Assembly (NCBI RefSeq): GCF_011386835.1
Contig: NC_088805.1
Span: 10,970,836-11,034,835, forward strand
Direction: 5' to 3'
DNA length: 64,000 bases
Source: Chrysemys picta bellii
Lineage: Eukaryota; Chordata; Testudines; Emydidae
The notes below the pieces were generated by a model. The model ran no database searches and was not told the origin of the DNA. It worked only from the letters and a program-made list of their open reading frames with translations. The position numbers were made by a program, and so were the translations under genes. Positions 53,279 to 62,503 of this stretch are shown one piece after another; the first letter of the stretch is position 1, and every line of letters begins with the position of its first letter.

Positions 53279-55234
53279 ATGCATCCTGCTGCCCCTAAAA
53301 CACAGCCCAAGACACTGCCCCAGCACGCCCGACTGCTCTGCACAGGCTCCCGGCCACTGCCCTCGGGGACATGGCGAACCAGCAGATCCAGAGGGAAGAA
53401 CGAGAACAGGAAGGATCTGCCCCCCAGATGCTGCCGCAAGCAGCTCCCACATCTCGAGACCAGCCTGCTGAGACATCACCAAGAGGAGGAACATACACCC
53501 CCCTCTCCAGCCGCCGGGGGGCTGCCCCGCCGTGCTCCAGCCGCGGGAAGAATCGCCCGCTAATCGCCAGCAGCCGCAACCGCTGAGAGACTGCCCCCCC
53601 CCTCCCCTGCCGCCGGAGAGATCCACTGCCGCCCAGCTGCTGCTACCGCCAGGAGTCTGTCCCCACATGTCCCAGCTGCCGGAAAAAACCCCCGCTGCCC
53701 AGCTGTCGCTCCCGGCGCCAGGTAACTGCCCCGCTGACCCCCAGCATCTACCCCCCCAGGAGACTCTGCTGCGGCTTCCCCACCGCCCATGCCACCGGGG
53801 GGCTGCCCCCGCCCACACCCTGGCCGCCGCCCATGCCACTGGGGGGCTACCACCACGTGCCCCAGCCGCTGCTGCCCCGCGCCCTGTCCCCCGCTGCCTG
53901 TGCGGCCTGGGGAGCCCCGCCACGTGCCCCAGCCGCTACTGCCTGAGCCGCCAGGGGATTCCCGCTGCTGCCCGAGCCGCCGGGGGATCCCGGCCCTGCG
54001 CCCCAGCCGCTGCTGCTAATGCAACCTGGGGGCCCCCCGCCACATGCCCCAACCCCTACTGCTCAGGCCGCCGGGGGATTGCTGCCCTGCACCCCGGCTG
54101 CCTGTGCGGCCCAGGGAGCCCAGCCACGTGCCCGAGCCCCTGCTGCCTGAGCCGCCGGGGCTCTCCTGCCCTGCGCCCCAGCACCCGCCGCCGCTCAGGG
54201 TGCCTGCGGAGCTTTCTGATGTGCTCCAGCAGGCAAGGCTCCGACCTGCCGCCCACCGGCAGCTCCAGCCACCGGGAGACTACCCCGCCACGTGCCAGCT
54301 GCCCCAAAGGCAGAGAGATGCCCCCACTGCACTCCAGCCGCAAAGGGACTCCCCCGCTGCTCACCAGCAGCCAAGGGTCAGCCGCGCCACGTGTGAGCTG
54401 CCCCAGATGCCAAGCCCCACTGCCTTCTAGCCACAGAGGGGTTCTCCCACCGCCTACCAGCAACCCCAGCCACCGGGGGACTGCCCCCCCCACAGACGAG
54501 CAGCTCCACCGAGAGACCTGCCCGCCGATCACCAGACGCTCCAGCTGCCGACAGATTCCCCAGCTGCCCACCAGCCGCTCCAGCCACCAGGGGACCTCCC
54601 CAGCCACTCTCCTGCTGCCCCAACTGCTGGGGGTCCCCCCCCCCACTGCTCCAGCCAGCGAGAGACCCCCCCGCCCCACCGCTCCACAGCAGCTGCAACT
54701 ATTGAGGGACCCCCCTGCTATCCCCCAGCTACCAAGAGACCCCCGCTATACACCCCAGCAGCCCCAGCCGCCACGAGATGGCTCCCCTGTCCTCCAGCAG
54801 ACACCAGACACACCCCCTGCTCTTCAGCAGCCCCCGCCACCGAGGGACAACTCCCCTGACCAGCAACAGGTCACCCCCACTGCCTCCCAAGAGCTGCAGC
54901 CACCGGGAAGCATCCCCAGTGCTCCTGAGGCGCAGCTACCGCTGAGGGATGCCGCCGCCGCCGCCACCACCACCAGCCGTGCAGCCAGGAGGGCCCCAGC
55001 ACCCCACAAGATGGCTGCTCAGCCCCAGACACCAACCGGAGGGACCCCAGGACTCTACCAGATGCCTACCTAGCCAGACCACCCTCCCCCATTCCCCCCA
55101 GGGGAAACAAATGAGCTGGAGAAACCTCTGCTGCCGCTGGAACCCCGGCTCCACAGGGGACCGACAACAACCTCAACTACCTGAAATACCCCTTTGCCGC
55201 AGATGCGCTCATCTGCCCCATCTGCTTGCCGCCC
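53279..55234 (+). pseudogene. Utopia copy 1: N-terminal Pro-rich region and first finger
   Basis: ATG at 53,279 is conserved with 23,040 and 59,577 and is the best start candidate. Its frame is soon lost. The main open stretch is 53,532-55,073, about 510 residues rich in Pro, Gln, Ala and Ser with imperfect repeats based on 'PPGDCPA' and 'CPSRC' phrases. The frame then shifts, and a first finger reads CPIC in the frame that meets TGA at 55,235-55,237. Such a long Pro-rich arm is not a catalytic domain; it may bind RNA or proteins (inference). Confidence 0.7.
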
Positions 55235-55237
55235 TGA

Positions 55238-56455
55238 CGCTTCCATCTCCTCGGAGGGGTCACCAGGCACCTGAAGAGGTGCCACAACAAATCCACCGCC
55301 TTCAGCTGTGCCCTCTGCAGCCTGCCCTTCGAGTCCCAGAAGAGACGTAAGACGCACCAGGCCACCTGCAAGAAAGCCCGCACAGCAGCAGCTCCGGCTC
55401 CAGCCCCCTGCCCTCCTGTGCCCCTTCCGCTCCTGCGCCGCAAGGAAACAGGGCGCCCCCGCCAGCCGCTGCCCAGAAACCCACTCCGACCTCCGAGCCG
55501 GTGGACCAGGGCCCCACCGTCAGGACGACACCTACTGCAGCGGGAAACGTTGACCGAGCCTCTGTTAGCAGGAGATTTGTCACATCTTCCCAGGTTGCCC
55601 AGAAGCTCTGAGCTGAGACATCTCAGTGTCCTCCCGACGCCCAACCAGCGTGACCCCACCTCAAGAAGGATCAGTGCCCCGCCACACGTGGACACCCGAG
55701 ATCCTGCCTCCGAAGGAACTGACATCAGCCCTCAGACCACCCTGCAAACCGCAAGAGGAGCCAACGCGACTCCTCAGCCCGCACGGCGAACACCACCCGC
55801 CGGGGGAATGGGGACGACCCCCCAGACCGCTCCTCAAACTTCTACCATCAGAGAAGTCAGCGCCACAGCCAGACCACAGCGCCAGCCCCCCATCGCCAAA
55901 CAGTCCAATACAGCCCCAGAAGCCACCAGGCCAATCCCTACCACCAGAAGGTCGAACGCTCCCGCAGCGACCCCTCGGACAACACCCACGCACGGAGGAT
56001 CTGCCATCACCCCCGCCGACCCAATCCAGATTCCACCAACGACTAACAACGACACCACTCCACCGGCGACTACACCCCAGGACCCAGCCAAAAGGTCCCC
56101 CGATCCACAAGCAGGACATCCCATTGACCACGCAGCCAACACGCTGCCCACGCCGACTGAGGACCAGCGACCGACAGCTAGGCCAGCCACACCCTGGCAC
56201 GCCGCCTGGATCGAGGAACTCCAAACACCAGCCTCCTTCGCGGAATTCGACTCGCTCATCGACAGGCTCACCCATGAGCTGGCCACAGAGATCGCCTTCC
56301 GGAGGACGCCGAACCGGGAGACCACCTGGCCTGCTCCCAGACGGCCCACCCCTCACCGTGACACCAACACTAGGGGAATTAGAAGGAGGAACACCAGCCG
56401 CCATGACCCAGCAGCGGCCTCGAGGATCCAGAAGCTGTACCGGACAAGGCCGTGA
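55238..56455 (+). pseudogene. Utopia copy 1: zinc fingers and linker to RT
   Basis: After the TGA (CGA in copy 2 at the same place) the frame holds the His half of finger 1 (TRHLKRCH) and finger 2 (CALCSLPFESQKRRKTHQATC). A Thr/Pro-rich linker follows, then a conserved helix-like block 'SFAEFDSLIDRLTHELATEI' and 'AAASRIQKLYR'. It ends falsely at 56,453, because 10 bases present in copy 2 are missing near 56,446, shifting the frame. The fingers would bind target DNA. Confidence 0.8.
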
Positions 56456-57401
56456 GAGAGGTCCTCGACGGGCGCCCGTCCTACTGCACGATTCCGCCCG
56501 AACGCCTCCACAACTACTTCCACGGAGTGTTCGGCGGCGTGCCCAGGAACGACGCGCTGCGCCCGGAGTGCCTCCACCCCCTGCCCTGCATTACCGACTC
56601 AGATGACCTGGAGGCCGACTTCACCCCCAAAGAGGTGACGGCCAGGCTCTCTAGAACCAAGAATACAGCACCTGGAAGAGACAGCATGCCCTACAGTCTC
56701 TTAAAAAAGCGTGACCCTGGCTGCCTTGTGCTCTCCAACATCTTCAACCTCTGCAAGCAATTCGGCCAAACCCCCACCTCCTGGAAGAAGGCCATGACCG
56801 TCCTGATATACAAGAAAGGAGAGCGCAACGACCCCAGCAACTGGAGACCCATCTCCCTGTGCTCCACAATGTATAAGCTATAAGCCAGCTGCCTGGCGGC
56901 CAGTATCACAGAGTGGGCGACATCCGGAGGAGCCATCAGCCTCGCCCAGAAGGGCTTCATGCCATCAGAGGGGTGCTACGAGCACAACTTCCTGCTCCAG
57001 ACTGTCATCCAGACGGGTGCGGAAGCAGTGCACGATAGCGTGGCTCGACCCTGGCCAACGCCTTTGGGTCCATCCCCCACATCTTCGACACACTCCGGGA
57101 GTTCGGAATGCCAGAGACCTTCCTTCGCCTTATGTATGAAGGCTGCAGCACCACCATCCGCTCAGTAGAAGGGGAAACCGCCGAGATACCAATCCACAGC
57201 GGCGTGAAGCAGGGCTGCCCCGTCAGTCCGATCGTCTTCAACCTCGCCATGGAGCCACTCCTGCGGGCGATCTCCGACGGCTTCGACCTGCATGGCGAGA
57301 GGGCGAACGTCTTCGCCTACGCGGATGACCTGGTCCTGATCGCAGACAACCACGAGAGGCTCCAGGGCATGCTCGACACCCTTGGGAGAGTTGCGGACTA
57401 G
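56452..57401 (+). pseudogene. Utopia copy 1: reverse transcriptase
   Basis: RT motifs in several frames: 'KNTAPGRDSMPYSLLKKRD', 'WKKAMTVLIYKKGE', 'NWRPISLCSTMYKL' up to TAA at 56,881 (TAC in copy 2). Small deletions follow near 57,016 (8 bp), 57,078 and 57,133, plus an extra base near 57,047 at the catalytic LDLANAF motif. The last part has VKQGCPVSPIVFNLAMEP and the active-site box AYADDLVL. TAG at 57,399-57,401 replaces the TGG of copy 2. Confidence 0.85.
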
Positions 57402-58970
57402 GCGGGACTCCGCTTCAATGCCAAGAAGTGCGCGTCCCTCCACGTCGACTGGAGCGTAAGGGACTCGGTACTGGCGACGGAATTCCTCATTCAGGGCGAG
57501 CCCGTCATCCCCCTAGCAGAGGGGCAGGCGTACCAGCACCTCGGGACGGCGACGGGCTTCCGCGTCCAGCAGACCCCCGAGGACACCATCCGAGAGATCC
57601 TGCAGGACGCCACCAAGATAGACACATCCCTGCTGGCCCCACAGCAGAAAATCAACACCCTCAACACTTTCCTGATCCCCCGCATCGCCTTCGTCTTGAG
57701 AGGATCCTCCGTGGCAAAGGTGCCTCTCAACAGGGCGGACAACACCATCCGGCAGCTGGTCAAGAGCTGGCTGTCCCTGCCCCAGAGAGCCAGCAACGAG
57801 CTCATCTACATCACGCACAGGCACGGTGGCGCCAACGTCCCCCGCATGGGAGACCTGTGCGACATCGCGGTCATCACGCACGCCTTCTGCCTCCTGACGT
57901 GCCCTGATGCCAAGGTGAGGACCGTCGCGACGACTGCCCTGCGCGCCATTGTTGAGAAACGAATCGGCAGACCTCCCTCTGACCGAGACATGGCCACCTT
58001 CCTGAGCGGCTCCTTAGACGGCGAGTTGGCCCGGGACGGAGGCGACATCGCCTCGCTGTGGTCCCGCGCCCGCAATGCCACACGCCGACTGGGGAAACGA
58101 CTGGGCTGTCTCTGGGTATGGAATGAGGAACAACGGGAGCTGGGAATACTGGTGCCGCGGATCGAGTCAGAGGACATCACCACCACCCCCAGAGCCAGAG
58201 GCATGGTAGAGAGATCCCTGAAGGCCGCTGTTCACGCGCTCTACATGGACACCCTGAAGAAAAAAAAAACAGACCAGGGTAAGGCCTTTGAGGTGACCAG
58301 TAAGTGGGACTCCAGCAACCACTTCCTCCCCATAGGCAGCTTCACCCGGTTCGCCGACTGGCGGTTCATACACCGTGCCCAGCTGAATTGCGTCCCCCTC
58401 AATGGAGCTGTCCGCCACGGGAACCGGGTCAAGCGCTGCAGGAAGTGCGGGTACGTTACTGAAACCCTGCCCCACGTGCTATGCAGTTGCAAGCCCCATG
58501 CCAGAGCCTGGCAACTGCGACACAACGCCGTCCAGGACCGCCTGGTAAAAGCCATCGACCTGCGCCTGGGGGAAGTCACTGTTAACCGCTCCGTCCCCGG
58601 CACCGACAGCCCGCTGCGCCCAGATATAGTCATCACGGACGAGGTTGGAAAAAAGGTCATCCTGGTCGACATAACAATCCCATTTGAGAACAGGACCCCA
58701 GCCTTCCGTGAAGCCCGAGCCCGCAAGCTCGAAAAATATGCCCCCCTGGCTGACACCCTGCAGTCAAAGGGCTACGAGGTACACACAGACCCTCTGCTTG
58801 TCGTGGCCCTCGGTGCCTGGGACCCATGCAACGAGCGAATGCTGAGGACCTGTGGAGTGGGCCGTCACTACGCACGGCTCATGAGACACCTAATGGTCTC
58901 AGACACTATCCCTTGGTCCCGGGCCATCTACACGGAACACATCACCGCCATCACCAAATACCAAGAGTGA
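57402..58970 (+). CDS. Utopia copy 1: RT thumb, CCHC motif and restriction-like endonuclease, open frame
   Basis: Open for about 520 codons to TGA at 58,968-58,970 in the same frame as the YADD box. After the thumb and linker comes CRKCGYVTETLPHVLCSC, a CCHC zinc motif, then the endonuclease core RPDIVITDEVGKKVILVDIT followed by 'ARARKLEKYAPL', which fits the PD-(D/E)XK pattern of RLE LINEs. This enzyme nicks the target so that RT can prime on it. This part looks intact, but no start codon or upstream frame would express it as a whole protein. Confidence 0.88.
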   Translation, partial: AGLRFNAKKCASLHVDWSVRDSVLATEFLIQGEPVIPLAEGQAYQHLGTATGFRVQQTPEDTIREILQDATKIDTSLLAPQQKINTLNTFLIPRIAFVLRGSSVAKVPLNRADNTIRQLVKSWLSLPQRASNELIYITHRHGGANVPRMGDLCDIAVITHAFCLLTCPDAKVRTVATTALRAIVEKRIGRPPSDRDMATFLSGSLDGELARDGGDIASLWSRARNATRRLGKRLGCLWVWNEEQRELGILVPRIESEDITTTPRARGMVERSLKAAVHALYMDTLKKKKTDQGKAFEVTSKWDSSNHFLPIGSFTRFADWRFIHRAQLNCVPLNGAVRHGNRVKRCRKCGYVTETLPHVLCSCKPHARAWQLRHNAVQDRLVKAIDLRLGEVTVNRSVPGTDSPLRPDIVITDEVGKKVILVDITIPFENRTPAFREARARKLEKYAPLADTLQSKGYEVHTDPLLVVALGAWDPCNERMLRTCGVGRHYARLMRHLMVSDTIPWSRAIYTEHITAITKYQE

Positions 58971-59472
58971 TCCAATTAGACCTCGCCCACCTGCAAGGGA
59001 GAAGGGACTCGCTAACACCCCCCCCACCCTCCCCTGGGCCTTATCCCCTGAGACCCGAACCCACCCAACCTCACCGGCCGCCGCCAATACTGAGAGCGAG
59101 CCAGGGAGACCTCGCCCACCCACAAGGGGGAAGGGACCTATTAACCGCCCCCTGCTGGGCTTTTTCCCCTGAATCCCGAACCTACCCAACCTAACTGAAT
59201 CCCACCTCGTGAGGGTCGCCCCATCACCATTACCCAACCCACCTACTTGTACCTATGGCTGTTTGTACGCCCTGTGTGGATGATTGACCCTCAGCACTTA
59301 TCAACTGTCTTGATCTCACCCAGTGCTCACCCCCCCCATTGGAGACAGTCTGTATGTATTGTGTGCTGCCAACCCCAACATAACATGCCCCCCATACTCT
59401 GTATTTTCCCCCAATGATCGACAACTGACTCTTCAAATCTTTTGTGCCATTTATTTTTAAATATTCTTGATT
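58971..59472 (+). other. Utopia copy 1 3' UTR
   Basis: About 500 bp. 'aggggaagggacctattaac'-type short repeats at 58,990-59,170, then the sequence shared with the truncated tail at 52,165-53,188. It ends in an AT-rich stretch at the U2-like junction; no long poly-A. Confidence 0.8.
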
Positions 59473-59485
59473 TTATCAGTTTAAT
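59473..59485 (+). pseudogene. U2-like sequence between copies 1 and 2
   Basis: TTATCAGTTTAAT (U2 nt ~47-59) marks the junction; the preceding U2 part seen at 53,189 is changed here. Confidence 0.7.
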
Positions 59486-59576
59486 CATCTCTATTATCTG
59501 ATAAACTGCTACATTGATGATATATTGCATCAGTGTATCTGCTATTCTAAACAAGAGCTACTGGAATGCATCCTTC

Positions 59577-60457
59577 TGCTCCTAAAACACAGCCCAAACC
59601 GTTGGCCACTACTCCAGCGAGTCCCCGCCACCACCTTGCACAAACTCCCAGCCCCTACCACCGATTCTGCTGAGAGAGGTCCTCAGAGCGCTTCCCCGAA
59701 AAAGACCCCTGGGGTTTCCAAGCCACGGCGAACCAGCAGCTGCAGAGGAAAGAGCGAGTGTGGAAAAGACCCCCCAGATGCTGCCGCAGGAAGCTCCTGC
59801 ATCCCGAGACCAGCCTGCTGGGACATCACGGAGAGGAGGAACATCCACCCCGCTCCCCAGCCACCGAGAGGTCACCCCGCCATGGTCCTGCCACCGGTAG
59901 ACTCTCCAGCCAACCGCCTGCAGCTACAGCCACCAGGAGACTGCCCTGCCGTACTCCTGCCGCCAAGGAAGCCCCGCACAGATGGCCAGCTGCAGGGAGA
60001 TTGCCACACCACGTGCCTATCGCGGACCGCTCGCCTACAGCTGCGGCCGCTGAGAGATGGCACCCCCGTGCCCCTGCCGCCAGAGAACCCCGCTGCCCAG
60101 CTGCTGCTCTGGATGCTGGGTAAGTGCCCCACGGAGCCCCAGGACCTACCCTGCCCCACTCCCTGCCCGCCGCCGCCCCTGCCCAGGCTGGCGTGGGACC
60201 CCTGCCCCGCTCCCCGGCTGCCGCTTCCCGAGCAGTCCGGGGAGCCCTGCGGTATGCTGCCGCCGCCGCCCGGGACTCCGGATGACCCCCGCCCCACGCT
60301 CTGGCCGCTGCCCCCCGGGCAGCCAGAAGAGCCCCGCGGCGCGCCTTGGCCGCTGCTGCTGGGGCCACTGAGGGACCCCTGCCTTGCTCCTTTGCGCCGC
60401 GGGTCCGCTCGGGCCACTTTGGGACCCCTGCCCTGCTCCCCGGCTGCCGCTTCCTGA
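59577..60457 (+). pseudogene. Utopia copy 2: start of N-terminal region
   Basis: The ATG at 59,577 aligns with those at 53,279 and 23,040, but its frame closes quickly. Another frame is open from 59,525 to 60,457, Pro/Leu-rich with 'EQSGEPCG' repeats. A frame change near 60,400 is needed to reach the next segment. Confidence 0.5.
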
Positions 60458-61060
60458 GTGGACCGGGGAGCCCTGCGGCGTGCTCGGGGAGCCCTACGGC
60501 GTGGTGCTGCCGCCGCCACCGCCCGAGACTCCAGGTGACCCCCGCCCCGCTCCTCGGCCGCTTCAGCCCAAGCGCAGCCGCGGCGTACCGCCGCCACCGC
60601 TCGGGTCACTCTGGGACCCCTGCCCCACTCCCCGGCTGCCACTGACCGAGCAGTCCGGGGAGCCCTGCGGCGCTCTCCGTCCGCTGCCGCCACCCGGGAC
60701 ACTGGGGGACCCCTGCCCCGCGCACTGGCTGCTGCCCCCCGGGCAGCCCGGATATCCACGTGGCACGCTCCGGCTGCCACTGCCCAGGCCACCGGGGGAC
60801 CCGTGCCCCGCCCTGCGGCTGCCTCTCCCAGAGCAGTCTGGGGAGCCCCGCGGCGTGCTCCAGCCGCCGCCGCCCCTCAGGACGCCAGGCGACCCCAGCC
60901 CTGCTCCCCAGCTGCTGCTGTTTGAGCCCCATGGGGAGCCGCACCACCTGCCCCAGCCATCACTGCCTGAGCCCCTGGGGGTCTCCTGTACTGCGCCGCT
61001 GCCGCCTACGCAGCCAGGGGACCCCCACCACCTGCCCCGGCCGCCACTGCCTGAGCGGCC
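60180..61060 (+). repeat. Imperfect tandem repeats within the Utopia N-terminal region
   Basis: Recurring ~80-110 bp units built around 'gagcagtccggggagccctg' and 'gacccctgccccgc'. GC-rich. Confidence 0.75.
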
Positions 61061-62395
61061 CGGGGCTTCCCACCCTGTGCTCCAGCCACCGATGCACGCA
61101 ACGTCCGTGGAGCTCCCTAATGCGCCCCAGCAGATGAGACCCCGGCCCGCCGCCTGCCAGCTGCCACAGAGCCAGAGTGAGTCGCCCACCTGCCACTCGC
61201 CGCTCCAGCTGCCGAGCGATCCCCGCGCAGCCCATCAGCCGCTTCAGCCGCCGGGAGACCCCCCCAACCACTCCACTACTGCCCCAGCAGCTGGAGACCC
61301 CCCCACGCTCCTGTTGCCCCAGCCAACGAGAGACCCCCACGCTGCCCCGCAGCAGCTGCGCCCATTGACCACTCCCCCCCAGACCCCTCGGTCACCTCAG
61401 GAACTCTGCGCTGCCCCCCAGCTGCCACGAGATGTCTCCCCCGTTCTCCTGCGGTCTCCGGGCACGCCCCCTGCTCACCAGCAGCTCCAGCCGCCACGAG
61501 ACAGCCCCCCCCCCGTCCTCCAGTGGCTGCCGGACACTCCCCCTGCCCTCCAGCAGTCTCCCCCCACGCAAGCCGACTCCCCTGACCCCCAACAGGACGC
61601 CCCTACTGGGGTCACCCACCCGACCTCTGGGAGCCCCACCCCACAGGGGACTGACGGTGACACCATCTTCCTGGCATACCCCCTCACCGCTAATGCGCTC
61701 TTCTACCTTATCCGCCTGCCGCCCCGACATTTCCACCTCCTCGGGGGAGTCACCAGGCACCTGAAGAGATGCCACGGCAAATCCCTCGCCTTCAGCTGCG
61801 CCCGCTGCAGCCTGCCCTTCGAATCCCAGAAGAGGTGCAAGGCACACCAGGCCAGCTGCAAGAGATCCCGCATAGCGGCAGCTCCGGCCTCCCGCTATCC
61901 TATGCCCCGGTCTGCTGCTCCTGCACCACGAGGTAGCCGGGTGCCCCATCCAGCCGCTACCCCGAATCCCACCCCAGTCTCTGAGTCAGTGGCCCAGGGC
62001 CCCACCACCGAGACGTCGCCCCCCGCAACGGGAAACGTCGACCAAACCCCTGCCGGCAGGAGACCCATCACATCTTCCCAGGTCACCTGGAAGCTCTCTG
62101 AGCTGAGACACCTCAGTGCCCTCCCGACGCTCAACCAGCGCGACCCCATCGCCCGAAGGGGCAGTGCCCTACCACGTGTGGCCGCCCAAAACTCTGCCCC
62201 CGGTAGAACCGATGCTGGCTCACAGACCACCCCACGGGCACCAAACACCAGAAGAGCCGACGCGACCCCGCAACCCGCACCGCAAACCCCACCCACTGAG
62301 GCTACGGGGCCCACCCCACAGATCACTCCACAAACTGCTAGTGCCAGGGAAGCCAGTACTACGGCCAGACCACAGCGCCAGCCCCCCTCCCCCCC
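60384..62395 (+). CDS. Utopia copy 2: Pro-rich N-terminal region, degraded first finger, second finger
   Basis: About 670 codons open. The first ~300 residues are tandem Pro-rich repeats ('LPLPEQSGEPCG', 'PGDPCPA', 'LLPPGQPG'). A Pro/Gln-rich part follows, then the finger region near 61,680-61,870. Here the first finger's Cys pair is lost (FYLIRL in place of CPIC of copy 1) while TRHLKRCH remains, and finger 2 is CARCSLPFESQKRCKAHQASC. The linker runs into the C run near 62,396, after which this frame is no longer homologous to copy 1; the apparent open frame continues to 62,990 out of register. Confidence 0.75.
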
Positions 62396-62503
62396 CCCAT
62401 CGCCAGATGGTCCACTACGGCCCCAGGCGCCACCAGGCCAATCCCCACCGCCAGAAGGTCGCACGCTCCCACAGCGACCCGTCGGTCAATACCCGCACAC
62501 TGA

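Larger units (their letters stand above)
53211..59472 (+). mobile_element. Utopia-like RLE non-LTR retrotransposon, full length but decayed (copy 1)
   Basis: About 6.26 kb from the U2-like junction to the next one. Order: short 5' UTR, Pro-rich N terminus, two Cys/His fingers, linker, RT, C-terminal CCHC motif, PD-(D/E)XK restriction-like endonuclease, 3' UTR. This is the layout of early-branching RLE LINEs (R2/NeSL group). The U2 snRNA flanks point to the Utopia lineage, which is known to target U2 genes and to occur in reptiles. At least two stops and several small deletions relative to copy 2 make it inactive. Confidence 0.85.

Noticed and set aside
53249..53923. Long minus-strand open frames in the Utopia Pro-rich region (also 54,056-54,679; 55,661-56,404; 59,872-60,792)
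   Set aside because: GC-rich, Gly/Trp/Ser-rich translations typical of antisense frames over Pro-rich coding repeats.
59577..62395. Ubiquitin-like protease domain as in NeSL elements
   Set aside because: I looked for Cys/His protease motifs in the N-terminal region and saw none; only Pro-rich repeats.
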